Part shown: piece by piece, positions 45,758-56,678 of the stretch
How the letters are laid out: the number at the start of each line of letters is the position of its first letter
How positions within the stretch are numbered: position 1 is the stretch's first letter
Position numbers and translations under genes: made by a program
Notes under the pieces: generated by a model
What the model was told of the DNA's origin: nothing
The model's input: only the letters and a program-made list of their open reading frames with translations
Databases searched by the model: none
Assembly: GCA_963680875.1 (NCBI GenBank)
Contig: OY804586.1
Coordinates: 52,486,203-52,550,202, forward strand
DNA length: 64,000 nt
Direction: 5' to 3'
Origin: Bathymodiolus brooksi
Taxonomy: Eukaryota; Mollusca; Bivalvia; Mytilida; Modiolidae

Positions 45758-48384
45758 GGGTCAAGGAGAAATTACCCTAAGCATGTTAGCAGACGAAGAC
45801 CTGGAGTTGTAATGAACAGTATACAAAATGTGAAAGTTGTTTATCCATCTCCAAGAAGAAAGATAACAATTGTGTCAAAAGGATCCGGAAATGGAAATCC
45901 AAAAAGCGGAACCGGAAGTTCTAGACGACGAGGTGGATCCACAGCTAGACGAGTTGTTAGGATTATACCTGTACGAAAAAATACAAATACCAGGCAAAAT
46001 TTACGTAAAAGCAATATGCAAACTCTTAGAAAAAATGTAAATCTTATAACGAACAAACACATTAATCAAACAATTATTATTGCAAAAACTGCCAACATTC
46101 ATTCACCAATGGGTACACAAAATAATGGCCCATCATCTATTTTAAATAAAGGAAGTGGAAACGTACAAACTGCAAGCGTGCCAATCGGAGGAGGTGGTAG
46201 AGGCCGTGGTGGTGGCGGAGCCCGTGCTGGAGGAGGTGCCCGTGGTAATGGTGGGGCCCGTGCTGGTGGAGGAGCCCGTGGTGGTGGAGGCGCCCGTGGT
46301 GGTGGAGGCGCCCGTGGTGGTGGAGGCGCCCGTGGTGGTGGAGGGGCCCGTGGTGGTGGCGGTTCCCGTGGTGGTCGCGGTGGTAGAAATGGCGGTAGGC
46401 AAGGTGGTGGTCATGGACATGGTGCTGGTGGAGGTGCAGGTGCTGGTCATCGAGGTATGGGTGGTGGACAAGGAGGTGGCAATGGAGCTGGAAATGGAGC
46501 AGGCGGACTTATATTTGGAATATATGCTCCAGGACAAGGAGGAAACGGTGGCTTAGTACATGGTGGAATGGGAGCTGGCATGGGAGGAGGACATGGAGGT
46601 GGAATGGGAGGAGGACAAGGAGGTGGCATGGGAGGAGGACGTGGAGGTGGTATGGGAGGAGGCCATGGAGGTGGCATGGGAGGAGGACAAGGAGGTGGTA
46701 TGGGAGGAGGACAAGGAGGTGGCATGGGAGGAGGACTAGGAGGTGGAATGGGAGGAGGACAAGGAGGTGGTATGGGAGGAGGACAAGGAGGTGGCATGGG
46801 AGGAGGACTAGGAGGTGGAATGGGAGGAGGAATCGGAGGTGGTATGGGAGGAGGACAAGGAGGTGGTATGGGAGGAGGACAAGGAGGTGGAATGGGAGGA
46901 GGACAAGGAGGTGGTATGGGAGGAGGACAAGGAGGTGGCATGGGAGGAGGACTAGGAGGTGGAATGGGAGGAGGACTAGGAGGTGGCATGGGAGGAGGAC
47001 ATGGAGGTGGCATGGGAGGAGGACATGGAGGTGGAATGGGAGGAGGCCATGGCGGTGGCATGGGAGGAGGACAGGGAGGTGGAATGGGAGGAGGACAAGG
47101 AGGTGGCATGGGAGGAGGACATGGAGGTGGCATGGGAGGAGGACATGGAGGTGGTATGGGAGGAGGCCATGGAGGTGGCATGGGAGTAGGACATGGAGGT
47201 GGAATGGGAGGAGGACAAGGAGGTGGCATGGGAGGAGGACAAGGAGGTGGCATGGGAGGAGGACAAGGAGGTGGCATGGGAGGAGGACAAGGAGCTGGCA
47301 TGGGAGGAGGACATGGTGGTGGCATGGGAGGAGGACATGGAGGTGGCATGGGAGGAGGACAAGGAGGTGGCATGGGAGGCACACATGTAGTTATCATGGC
47401 AGGAGGACAAGGAGGTGGCATGGGAGGAGGTCTTGGAGGTGGCATGGGAGGAGGACAAGGAGGTGGTATGGGAGGAGGACAAGGAGGTGGCATGGGAGGA
47501 GGACAAGGAGGTGGTATGGGAGGAGGACAAGGAGGTGGCATGGGAGGTGGCATGGGAGGTGGCATGGGAGGTGGACATGGAGGTAGCATGGGAGGGGGAC
47601 AAGGAGGTGGAATGGGAGGCGGACATGGAGGTGGCATGGGAGGAGGACATGGAAGTGGAATGGGAGGAGGACAAGGAGGTGGCATGGGAGGAGGACTTGG
47701 AGGTGGCATGGGAGGTGGAATGGGAGGAGGGCATGGTGGTGGCATGGGAGGAGGACATGGAGGTGGAATGGGAGGAGGACAAGGAGGTGGCATGGGAGGA
47801 GGACTTGGAGGTGGCATGGGCGGTGGAATGGGAGGAGGACATGGAGGTGGCATGGGAGGAGGGCATGGTGGAGGAAATAGAGGTCAACATGGCAGTGGAA
47901 TGTTTGGCGGTATGAAGAATGGCCTTGGAACAGTAGTGGGCGTCGTTGGGTCTGGTGGAGGTAGCGGAATGGGAGGTTCTGCCTCACAATTAGGGGGAAA
48001 ACATCTTGACATGTTATTAAGTACTTTATCAAATGCAGAACTGGCAACATTAGCTGGCGTTGGTGGAAGTCTTGGTGGATCGGGAGGGGCAATGGGTAGT
48101 GCAGGACTTTTCGGAAACATAATGGGAGGGAGCGGTGGACAAATTGGAGCTGGTGGCGGCCAAACCGGTGGTGGAAGTATCATTGACATGCTACTTGGTA
48201 AATCCGGAGGAGGTGGAATGGGTTTCCATTCATCCGGAGGAGGAAGTGGTACAAATAATGTCTCAGGAGGCAGAGCGAATGGAAAATCTGTAGTTGTTTC
48301 GTCGGGAGGAACAGTGGAAATTGGTATTCGTAAAGGGCTATCAGGAAAACCAAAGCTTGTAATAAATCCATCTAATGCTAATGC

Positions 48385-48417
<33 letters not shown>

Positions 48418-48565
48418 TGTTAACAACAATTTAAATGGTATTCCATTTGGTAGTAAAGGAGCCAATCAGAATGGTTCTCCTTTTGGACAAATTTTAGCAT
48501 TAAGACAGGCTGGATTGGAACCTGAAGAAATTCTTGCTAGTTTAGCCATGAGTGGATCTGGATGA
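45758..48565 (+). CDS. Exon 2: Gly/Met/Arg-rich octapeptide-repeat secreted protein, terminal exon
   Basis: This is the only long frame that reads as a real protein: 935 residues from the acceptor to TGA at 48563-48565, giving a 961-residue precursor with exon 1. Domains in precursor numbering: 27-170, strongly basic with RRR and RK clusters and an Asn-Gln-Thr sequon; about 171-240, Gly-Ala-Arg-Gly-Gly (RGG-like) repeats; about 294-734, roughly 50 units of GGGXGGGM with X mostly Gln, His or Leu; about 735-961, Gly/Ser-rich with short amphipathic stretches (HLDMLLSTLSNAELATL near 774, SIIDMLLGK near 834), an Asn homopolymer near 897-918 and a helical end (GLEPEEILASLAM). No enzyme motif and no cysteine was noticed in the mature part. 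Composition fits a disordered structural or matrix protein such as those of shell or byssus; I do not recognise the exact family. A TTG lies just inside the acceptor at 45752 and is not a start. Confidence 0.9.
46192..46400 (+). repeat. Arg/Gly-rich (RGG/GAR-like) coding repeat
   Basis: Within exon 2, about ten imperfect units of Gly-Ala-Arg-Gly-Gly-Gly are encoded by a GGTGGAGGCGCCCGT-like core. Arginine codons are mostly CGT. Such blocks are flexible, positively charged, and potential arginine methylation or polyanion-binding segments; that role is inference. The DNA period is about 18 bp, distinct from the 24-bp array that follows. Confidence 0.85.
46561..47880 (+). repeat. 24-bp coding minisatellite encoding GGGXGGGM
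   Basis: About 52 near-identical 24-bp units encode Gly-Gly-Gly-X-Gly-Gly-Gly-Met. The array is itself a 12-bp dimer (Met half and X half). X is set by a variable codon: CAA (Gln), CAT (His), CTA or CTT (Leu), CGT (Arg), ATC (Ile). Three places lose the X half, giving Met-GGG-Met (47543-47570, 47713, 47825). One unit is corrupted at about 47371-47400. The + strand is almost pure G and A, so the stretch is highly purine-skewed and dense in GG runs. Frame is kept throughout, arguing for selection on the protein. Confidence 0.9.
48385..48435 (+). repeat. AAT trinucleotide run coding for poly-asparagine
   Basis: AAT/AAC repeats in exon 2 encode Asn-Ala-Asn-Ala followed by about ten Asn, Val, then three Asn. 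The tract links the Gly/Ser-rich domain to the C-terminal helix. Such runs are length-polymorphic. Confidence 0.85.
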
Positions 48566-48680
48566 AATCTGATATCCCTGTGAAAGGACTGGTGCTACAA
48601 CTCAATTAAGCCAGCATTCAAATTGTAATTTTAATTTAATGTCAACATGGTCCCTACTTATTCTATTGTTTTTGTTAAAT

Positions 48681-48703
48681 ATTAAAAATTATAAATTATT
48701 AAA
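48681..48703 (+). terminator. Candidate polyadenylation signals (ATTAAA)
   Basis: ATTAAA occurs at 48681-48686 and 48698-48703, about 115-140 bp after the stop codon. No closer canonical AATAAA was seen. This is the commonest variant signal, but it is cheap to find in AT-rich DNA. Confidence 0.3.
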
Positions 48704-49740
48704 TAACATCAACTTTTTAAAAGAACTAGAATATGATTTTAGAATGCTTGCACTGAAACAAGCTTAGATGCCAGCTAATGGCCTTAAGTCTCGTTGCCAC
48801 TAGATTTGAACGGGATTTGTTGCTTGAGCTAGCCAGATTCACGTGACGACAACAGCAAATGAGATGAAGTGTTGATACAATCGAAAGCTCCCCTTCATGA
48901 AATGAAGACGACTTCAGAAAGTAGAGGTTAAGGAGGCCGATGCACTACCTAAAACTTTTTTTCAAGCGTCCACGTGCATATGCGTGTGTCTTCACGTCTT
49001 TGCATTTTTCTTTATCATACAATATATACGATTCATAACTTCTATATTTTTTACTTTAGACATTCATTTATTTGCACAAAAAGTACAATAGATACCAAAA
49101 AAACACACAATAAAAACATCTGTAAATGTGTGAACTTTGAACTTACTTCCAAATTCGACCAATCGCATGCGAGAAACACGATATGCTAAAAATAGAATAA
49201 TCAAAAAGGGTAGTGCACGAGGCCTTTTCAGCCAATCATAATGTATATAGCTTTATAACAGATGTTAATTTTCCTATAAGGATATTGTATAAAATTTCAT
49301 TAGAATCTTCTCAAAACTTTTCGATTGGACAGGTTGAGTACATTGTAAATAATCATTATTACCATATTAGGTCATCATTGTATAGCTTTACCTATTTTAA
49401 TTCATGTTTATAAAGGCCTTTCCTTTTTTTCGATGATAACATATTGTGTATATGTATTGCTTTCATTGTTAGAAATGCTATCAAAATGAAATGTTGTTTA
49501 CGACTTCGTCATATGTTAAGAAATATTTTTTCGTCAGTATTTTACAATAAAATAAAAATAACATATACAGAGAAAATGCACAACTCTTACACATCCTTGA
49601 ACATGATGTTTGAGTGATTTCCCTTTAAAATGGATAATTTCTTTTATTTAATAACTTGTACTCAGGGGTAGTATTTGTGAATGAATGTTTTTTTTTCAAA
49701 TTTAACAAAATTATTGTATGCTTAAGTTAGAACAAACCAC
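48704..49740. other. AT-rich DNA downstream of the gene
   Basis: No further exon or repeat family recognised. It probably includes the end of the transcript. Confidence 0.4.
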
Positions 49741-49744
49741 ATAA

Positions 49745-50640
49745 CACTATTGCCAATACACCATGCAATACTTAAACATGACACCCATACAGCATGCAAT
49801 ATTCAAATATGACACCCATACAGCATGTAATATTTACATATGACACCCATACAGCATGCAATATTTAAATATGACACCTATGCAGCATGTAATATTCAAA
49901 TATGACACCATGCATTTAAATATGACACCATATAGTATACGATAACTAGCTATGACGCCAATACATCATTCAATAATTAAATATGACACCCAGATATCAT
50001 GCAATATTCAAATATGATACCCATACATCATATAATATTTAAATATGACACCCATACAGCATGCAATATTCAAATATGACAACCATGCAGCATGCAATAT
50101 TCAAATATGACACCGATACAGCATGTAATATTTAAATATGACAACCATACAGCATGCAATATTCAAAAATGACACCAATACAGCATGTAATATTTAAATA
50201 TGACAATCATACAGCATGCAATATTCAAATATGACACCCATACAGCATGTAATATTTAAATATGACACCCATGCAGCATGTACTATTCAAATATGACACC
50301 ATACATTTAAATATGACACCATATAGCATGCGATAGCTAGCTATGACGCCCATACATCATTCAATAATTAAATATGACACCCATATAACATGCAATAGAT
50401 AGCTATGACGCCCATACAGCATGCAATATTTAAATATGACTTCATATTTTTAAATATTACACCATACAGTAGGTGATATGTAAATATAACACCCATACAG
50501 CATGCAATATTTAAATATACCACCACACATTTAAATATGACACCTTACAGCATGCAATATTTAAATATACCACCACAAATTTAAATATGACACCTTACAG
50601 CATGCAATATTTACATATGACTCCCTACAGGATGCACTAT
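49745..50640 (+). repeat. About 32-bp AT-rich minisatellite, roughly 27 units
   Basis: Unit blocks CATACAGCATGCAATATT and AAATATGACACC repeat with substitutions and deletions. CAGCATGC is a conserved palindromic core. Confidence 0.9.
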
Positions 50641-50964
50641 TTCTTTTTCGTTTTGAGAAGACTCTACAAGGTGAAATTGAGATCCAGCTATTTGAAGTCC
50701 CTTATTGCCTCCAAAGTGTCAATATACATTTCAGTGCTTTTATGTAATATTATAATCAATTGCTCGCGTCGTTATTTTTTTTCTATATAATCGAGATTTT
50801 AGATTATTTGTTATGTTATTTTTGGTTACATGTATGTACACGTCTCAGAGTTTTTATGACGAGAAATAAAAAAAATATTCTTCATTAAATTATATTTCTT
50901 TGATATTCTTTTTTCTTCTAACAATGAGAACAATTAATATACACACGATTTTACTAATTATCAA

Positions 50965-51115
50965 CAGGACTGGGTTGCACAAACGTCTATTAAATTTAAG
51001 TGTTACTTAAACCTTAAGTGTAAATTAATTTCATGTATATTTCAAGTAAATTTAAGTGTCACTTAAGTTTTAATTGACACCTAGATTTAATCAATGTTTG
51101 TGCAACCCAGTCCTG
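50965..51115. mobile_element. 151-bp MITE-like element with perfect 20-bp ends
   Basis: CAGGACTGGGTTGCACAAAC opens the element and its exact mirror closes it at 51115; the interior AAGTGTTACTTAA motifs are also partly mirrored. No clear target duplication. Confidence 0.8.
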
Positions 51116-51410
51116 AAGTAATTTGTATTGAATTTTTATTCTACAGTTACGTTGATATTGACCAATCACATGGCACCATTTTATCATTATTATACTTTCA
51201 TTAACTTTGACATTCGGCTCACCTCGGGCGATTCCGATAATACACCCATCAAGCCTCGGCTGTATTGCGTATGCAGACATTCGAAATACTGTCACAATGC
51301 CCGGATTCAAAATGGTAGTTTTTTTCATCAAATAAGTCTTTCAATATCTGCAACTACTTGTCTTAAATTATTCCCCGTTTCTATAAATAATTGGCAATTA
51401 TGTATGGCGA
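51116..51410. other. Intergenic DNA, nothing recognised
   Basis: No gene support for the frames on either strand. Confidence 0.35.
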
Positions 51411-51640
51411 ATTCATGACTTATCACCGGGTGTGTAACTAGATTAACACGACGGGTGCCACTAGCGAAGCAGGAACTGCTTACCCTTCCGGAGCACCCGA
51501 GTTCACCCCCGGTTTTTATTGTTGTTCGTGTTACTCGATCTTTAGTTTTATGTGTATGTTATGTCGATCGTTGTTTGGCCTTTTATACTTTTTCTTTTGG
51601 CCATTGTGTTGTTTGTTCTTCTTCAAATTCTTCTTAAATA
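51411..51640 (+). repeat. Rep1 copy
   Basis: CATGACTTATCACCGGGTG, GCAGGAACTGCTTACCCTTC, GAGCACCCGAGTTCACCC and GTTACTCGATCTTTAG in order. Confidence 0.75.
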
Positions 51641-52109
51641 GTTTTCAACGGCAGACATTTTGCGAAGTTTAATACAAGGGTTTCCCTATCAGACATAAAA
51701 CAGCCGCATCGCTATGTTTAAAACGTAGTCAGATATCAAGTTGTCCACACATGAAGGTCACGGAATCAGTCGAGTCTAAATGAAAGTCACGGAATCATAC
51801 GATTGTAATGTTAGCAAACCCAATCTGGATGTTTACCTAGTTGAAACAAGAAACAAGTTATTACGTCATAATTAACATGATGAAAAAAAAATTAGCATCA
51901 GGTTTTACCTATATACACTTAATACATTACACAAGTCGCTTACATCCAATAAAAAATCAACCAAGCACTCGTGTGATTGTACAAGTGTAGATGTTCGAAA
52001 AGATATGGATTATGGGACTTTGACTCATACAACATGACGCCATAAATCTATAAATTAAGCACTGATTCATGTTACATGCAATAGAAAATATCCTTTATAT
52101 GTCAGTATG
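51641..52109. other. Intergenic DNA, nothing recognised
   Basis: A short duplication of GTCACGGAATCA near 51757 and 51785. No gene. Confidence 0.35.
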
Positions 52110-52430
52110 TTCATGAACAATCACAAACATTGCATTTGGCATCTCGCATACAAGAGCAACACGACGGATGTAACTATTGGAGCAGGAACTGATTATCCTT
52201 TCGGAACACCTGAGTTCACCCCGGTTTTTAATGGCATGAAAAATCAGAAACATTGCATTTGGCATTACTTATGCAAGAGCAAAGTGACGGGTTTTAATAT
52301 TGGAACAGGAACTGCTCTGCTTAACCTTTCGGAGCATCTGAGCTCACCCCCGGTTTTTAGTCAGGTTCGTGTTACTCAATCTTTAGTTTTCTGTGTAGTG
52401 TCTAGAAGATCATTATTTGCCTTTTTGTCC
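52110..52430 (+). repeat. Rep1 core duplicated in tandem
   Basis: Two units of about 125 bp starting near 52112 and 52236 both contain CATTGCATTTGGCAT, GGAACTG and a GTTCACCCC/GCTCACCCC Rep1 core. The second continues into the Rep1 tail. Confidence 0.7.
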
Positions 52431-52564
52431 TGATGCATTGATACAATTATGATAAATTCAGAAAGTATTCTAATACTTATTAGTAGATATTCTATTTAAT
52501 TGTTGTCAGGCCTCAATTGAACTCCATTTCAGCTAGTATATTATTCATGATTTAGTGACACTGA

Positions 52565-52905
52565 GTGATTATAACTTAGCGCCAAATGAACGATTTTTCA
52601 GCTATGTCCTGGTGAGAACAATTTGCACTTCGATGGGATGTTGATGTCCCCTTTTCACTTGACCGACAGGTTTAGTTGAATTTTTACAGTGAAAACTCAC
52701 TGAAATAACAGTCAGCGAAAAGACACTCGTCCACATTATCCCTATTACCACTCAGACAGTCTTTGCCCTTACTCATAAATACAGCGTGAATAGTAGTTAA
52801 AACAGGATAAAACAATTTTATAGTCTTTGGGTTGATCCAACCGTGGCTCGAACACACGATCTACAGTACTCGAGGCGAGCACGCTAACCATAACACCATC
52901 AATGT
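52565..52905 (-). mobile_element. SINE-C copy, near full length, minus strand
   Basis: On the minus strand the head reads TGGTTAGCGTGCTCGCCTCG (A box) and GTGTTCGAGCCACGG (B box). The body and GCGCTAA-type tail follow. This is the clearest tRNA-like head of the family. Confidence 0.8.
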
Positions 52906-53179
52906 GGTTTCGATAACGAATAACGCGAACATGTATATACACAATAATATTAAGCAACATACAAACGATGACTACTCATAAGAAATCCGTATCGGTTTGC
53001 AGCTGCTGTAAGATGGCTTTTATGTGCAAGATGGACATATTCTTATTTATATCACATCACGTCCTATGCAATGCATTAAAGAGGGGGGAGGGGTATTTCA
53101 TTCGTTCCGTACAGCCAGTTGATGAGGATGGGGATGGCGGGGGCGGGGAATTGAAGTAGTGTCTTTTTGCTCTATATAC

Positions 53180-53370
53180 CAGTGTTGTTATTAACCCCGC
53201 CACGCTTATTGAAGTGTCTGTACAAAAACAGGAAAGTGGACGGTCATCATACATTTGTGTGTTAGGGGAATAAATTTTACCCCTTTATACGATTTTTTTT
53301 CTATAGGATTTTAGAACTAATTCGACAGTGTTTTAATTGTATTGCCGTGCTGTAAAAGGTTGTCTAAGTA
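53180..53370 (+). repeat. Rep4 copy
   Basis: TATTAACCCCGCCACG, GAAGTGTCTGTACA, CAGGAAAGTGGACGGTCAT, TTTCTATAGGATTTTAG. Confidence 0.65.
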
Positions 53371-53429
53371 TAATACATTGCAAATAATGGAACAAAAGCA
53401 AATGAGATGTGACACATACGATGATATAT

Positions 53430-53815
53430 CTGAATTAAAACGGTGAACATTAATATTATTTTTATGTATATTTACATAAAAATCTCAATTAAAGTAGTGA
53501 ACATTAATATGATTTTTATGTATATTTACATAAAAATCTCAATTAAAGTAGTGAACATTAATATGATTTTTATGTATATTTACATAAAAATCTCAATTAA
53601 AATAGTGAACATTAATATGATTTTTATGTATATTTACATAAAAATCTCAATTAAAGTAGTGAACATTAATATTATTTTTTATGTATATTTACATACAAAT
53701 CTCAATTAAAATAGTGAACATTAATATGATTTTTATGTATATTTACATAAAAATCTCACTTAAAATGCTGAACATTAATATTATTTTTATTTACATTTAC
53801 ATAAAAATCTATAAT
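53430..53815 (+). repeat. 54-bp tandem array, seven units
   Basis: Blocks GTGAACATTAATATGATTTT, TATGTATATTTACATAAAAA and CTCAATTAAA. A period of 54 keeps one frame open for 88 codons; this is an artefact. Confidence 0.9.
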
Positions 53816-54004
53816 AACGATTAACGTTAATAATGCCAAAAAACATTTAGTGACATTAACTTAACATGAGAAATAGAAAAGCGCTTAAGAAAAAGTGCAA
53901 CAATAAATAATCCTGTTAGGAACATGTCTAATTATTGTTTTCGTCTTTTATGAAAGTAACGTTTTGCATATATCTTTGTGTACTTTCGAAAGTAGTAAAT
54001 AGTC

Positions 54005-54290
54005 CTTCTGTGAACGCTAGAAAACACCTAAGGGTCAATAAAAAAAAAAGGAAAATCCAGAGAAACTGACAACATATGGTACACAAGACGAAGACAAACT
54101 AAATAAAACCTCAACAAAATATGTGTTGGACACCTCTATGTGCAAACAAACACAAATAACGTAAATAAGACAACTGAAGGTAAAGACGAACCGAACATCG
54201 TTTTTATGCGAAAATCGTAACGGACATGGATGGAACTCAGAGGGTAAAGACACATAATAGGAGAACACAAAAAGCTATGATACGTAACTC
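54005..54290 (-). repeat. Rep1 copy, minus strand, unexpanded and nearly complete
   Basis: CGCTAGAAAACACC, ATCCAGAGAAACTGACAAC, ATATGTGTTGGACACC, CGAACCGAACATCG, then GTAACGGACATGG: all modules in single copy. It is the best reference for Rep1 order. Confidence 0.75.
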
Positions 54291-55260
54291 TAAGGTGCAT
54301 AAATAGGACACAGTCTCTCCGCTTTGGTCGCCCACTGGTTGAGGTGGATGATTCAAATACATCCGCAGGACAAGATGTAAATGTAATGTCGCGATCCTTA
54401 CAAGTAAAAGGAAGCTTTCTGCAGTTTCTTGAAAAATGGCTTGTTGAAATCTATTTTAACTTCATAAGTTCATAAATAATGTAATTATCATTAAAACTCA
54501 GATCAATTCCTCCAGTCATCGGAATCCTTAGCCGACATTGTTTACCTGTTTAACCCTTTAATCTTAGTCGTTCTCCAAGACTTAAATTATTTAAGGAATA
54601 TTTGAAATTGTTGAACAGGTTATACGATATAACCTGGTTTGGGTCAGTTTACGCTTAATAAACCGCGAATTTTATTTGCGATTATTTTATGTGACTATTT
54701 GAATTTGTCGTTGGCGGATGCACACGTTGGTGACGTCACAATACCAACCCAGATTATCAAGTATAATCAAAATTTTCTCCAGGCGGATTAGCTAATCAGA
54801 TTGCAGTATTTAAATCAAATTAAATGATTTGGATTTTTAAACGTTTGACTTTGTTGATGATGGCAAAGAAGACACTTTTACTGTAAAGGATTGTATTACA
54901 CTATCTTAAACACGTATACATATTGTACAAATAGAACAAAACGAAGCCATTTAAACCTTCAGAAAAAAAAAATCGAAGCGAGTTATAGCTAGGACCAAAG
55001 TTTAGTTTAAACATATTTTATTAATTAATTCAATATAACATTACAATATTCAGCTATATACATTACATAATAAGAAGTAATTAATAGGATTGGGAAACAA
55101 GTTACAAGAACTTATATTAATCCCTATCCGTAGGACCAAAGTTTGGAGAAACAGTTTGATGTATTTTCCCTCCACCAATAGGTAGTCACAATTTAGCTGA
55201 AACATTGCTACAAATGACGATGATTTGGTTAATTTCTTCAAGCTTGCTACACAGACCAAA
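54291..55260. other. Intergenic DNA
   Basis: A Rep3 5' part (CATCGGAATCCTTAGCCGAC) near 54480-54600. No gene recognised. Confidence 0.4.
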
Positions 55261-55261
55261 A

Positions 55262-55750
55262 TCGTCTCTCCTTACAATAGTTCGAAGATACCAAAGAGGT
55301 AATCTGATTCTGTATATCAAACACAGACTTGTACAATGATAGAAAGACACACAACAGAAAAGAGGTACTCTGATTATGTATATCAAACCAAGACTTGTAA
55401 AATGGTAAAAAGACAAAAAAAAAAAAAACAGAACAGCAGAAAATGGTCTCCAAAACACTGCACAAAACAATAAAGATTGAGTAAAAACCCGAGGGTGAAC
55501 AAAGATAAACAGGAAGGCTAGGCATTTCCAATAGTAGAGCAGAAACTGCATACCCTTCTGGAGCACCTGAGTTCACATCCGGTTTTTAGTGGGCTTCGCA
55601 TTACTCGATCGTCAGCTTTATGTGTAATGTTGTGTTGATAGTTGTTTGTTCTTTTGTCCTTTTTCTTTTGACCATTGTGTTGTCTGTCCTTCTTCGATAT
55701 ACAGATTCTGATTACTCCTTTGGTATCTTCAAACTCTTCTTGCTCCAGTG
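55262..55750. repeat. Head-to-head Rep1 pair
   Basis: A minus copy at about 55265-55500, with a doubled tail (GTACTCTGATTATGTATATC), meets a plus copy at 55530-55750 starting GCAGAAACTGCATACCC. Confidence 0.65.
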
Positions 55751-55944
55751 TTGACATCAGTCATGCTTGAATGTGTAATCTGGTGATAAGTCATAAACGA
55801 GGAAAGGAAGGGCGGGATTATGACTTCAACTATGCAACTAGGTACCATTGAGTCTGTAGTTTCCTTGTTAGCAACAGCCCTATGTCCTGCTTTGGAACTA
55901 TCACAAAAAGTGACGGACATATAGTATATGTTTAAGCTTCAAAT

Positions 55945-56165
55945 GTACAGTTCTTACATAATATAATTGATTAAATCTAAGGTAAATCTTTTAAAGGCAT
56001 TAGTATTCTTAGTCAATTTGGGCTATCCTATTTAGGCCCTTTGGTTTACTTAGCTTGCTCCCAAAGATATTTGGCTTATTAATCTTTCGACTTTGAGCGT
56101 CCCTGGTGATACTATTCAAGAAACGCGCTGCGCGCACTAAATTAGATTTCTACGTTTGTATTGCA
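55945..56165 (+). repeat. Rep3 copy
   Basis: TAGTATTCTTAGTCAATTTG, TTAGGCCCTTTGGTTT, TTTCGACTTTGAGCGTCCC, ACGCGCTGCGCGCACTAAAT. Confidence 0.75.
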
Positions 56166-56678
56166 TTCTTATGCTCTTAAATATTACTCACAATAAAGGT
56201 CGCCATGTGCGGGAATTACAGGCCCTCTTGGTAATCAATTAGTGGAACTTTGTGTGTGCTTAGCCTGAATTTATTTTCACAGAAGTTAGCAAAATCAAAT
56301 GCTATATGCGATACTATATTGCCATGTACTGTAAAAGTATTTTTATTCGTTGGCTCCAATTTTCGTGTTTTCTACAAAATGCATTGACCATGGCCTCCTG
56401 AATTCGCTATTTAAAACACTACAGACAACAGTGAATGGGAAAATTGGATTTTGTTGGATTTTAATTTTCGTATTTTAAAAACTTAGAACCCCACGATTAA
56501 TAATGATTTCACATTAATTAAAATTATGAAAACAATATTAAGTACTAAATGTCAACAATTGCACCAATATTAAAAAAACAAACAACCATATCTCGAGGCC
56601 TTAAACTTTTTATCACAATAAAATCACACCATATGGTGTTGGAAATCCAAGTTATTGCTTCGGATTGGCACAAAAATG
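56166..56678. other. AT-rich intergenic DNA, nothing recognised
   Basis: No gene support. Confidence 0.35.

Noticed and set aside
46447..47853. Antisense proline-rich frame (PPPCPPPM type) of 468 codons
   Set aside because: It is the reverse shadow of the 24-bp coding array. The sense frame has splice site, signal exon and domain order.
52830..52905. Stand-alone tRNA gene on the minus strand
   Set aside because: A and B boxes are present, but the acceptor stem does not close and SINE-C body follows; it is a SINE head.
53443..53709. 88-codon repeat frame
   Set aside because: 54-bp tandem array artefact.
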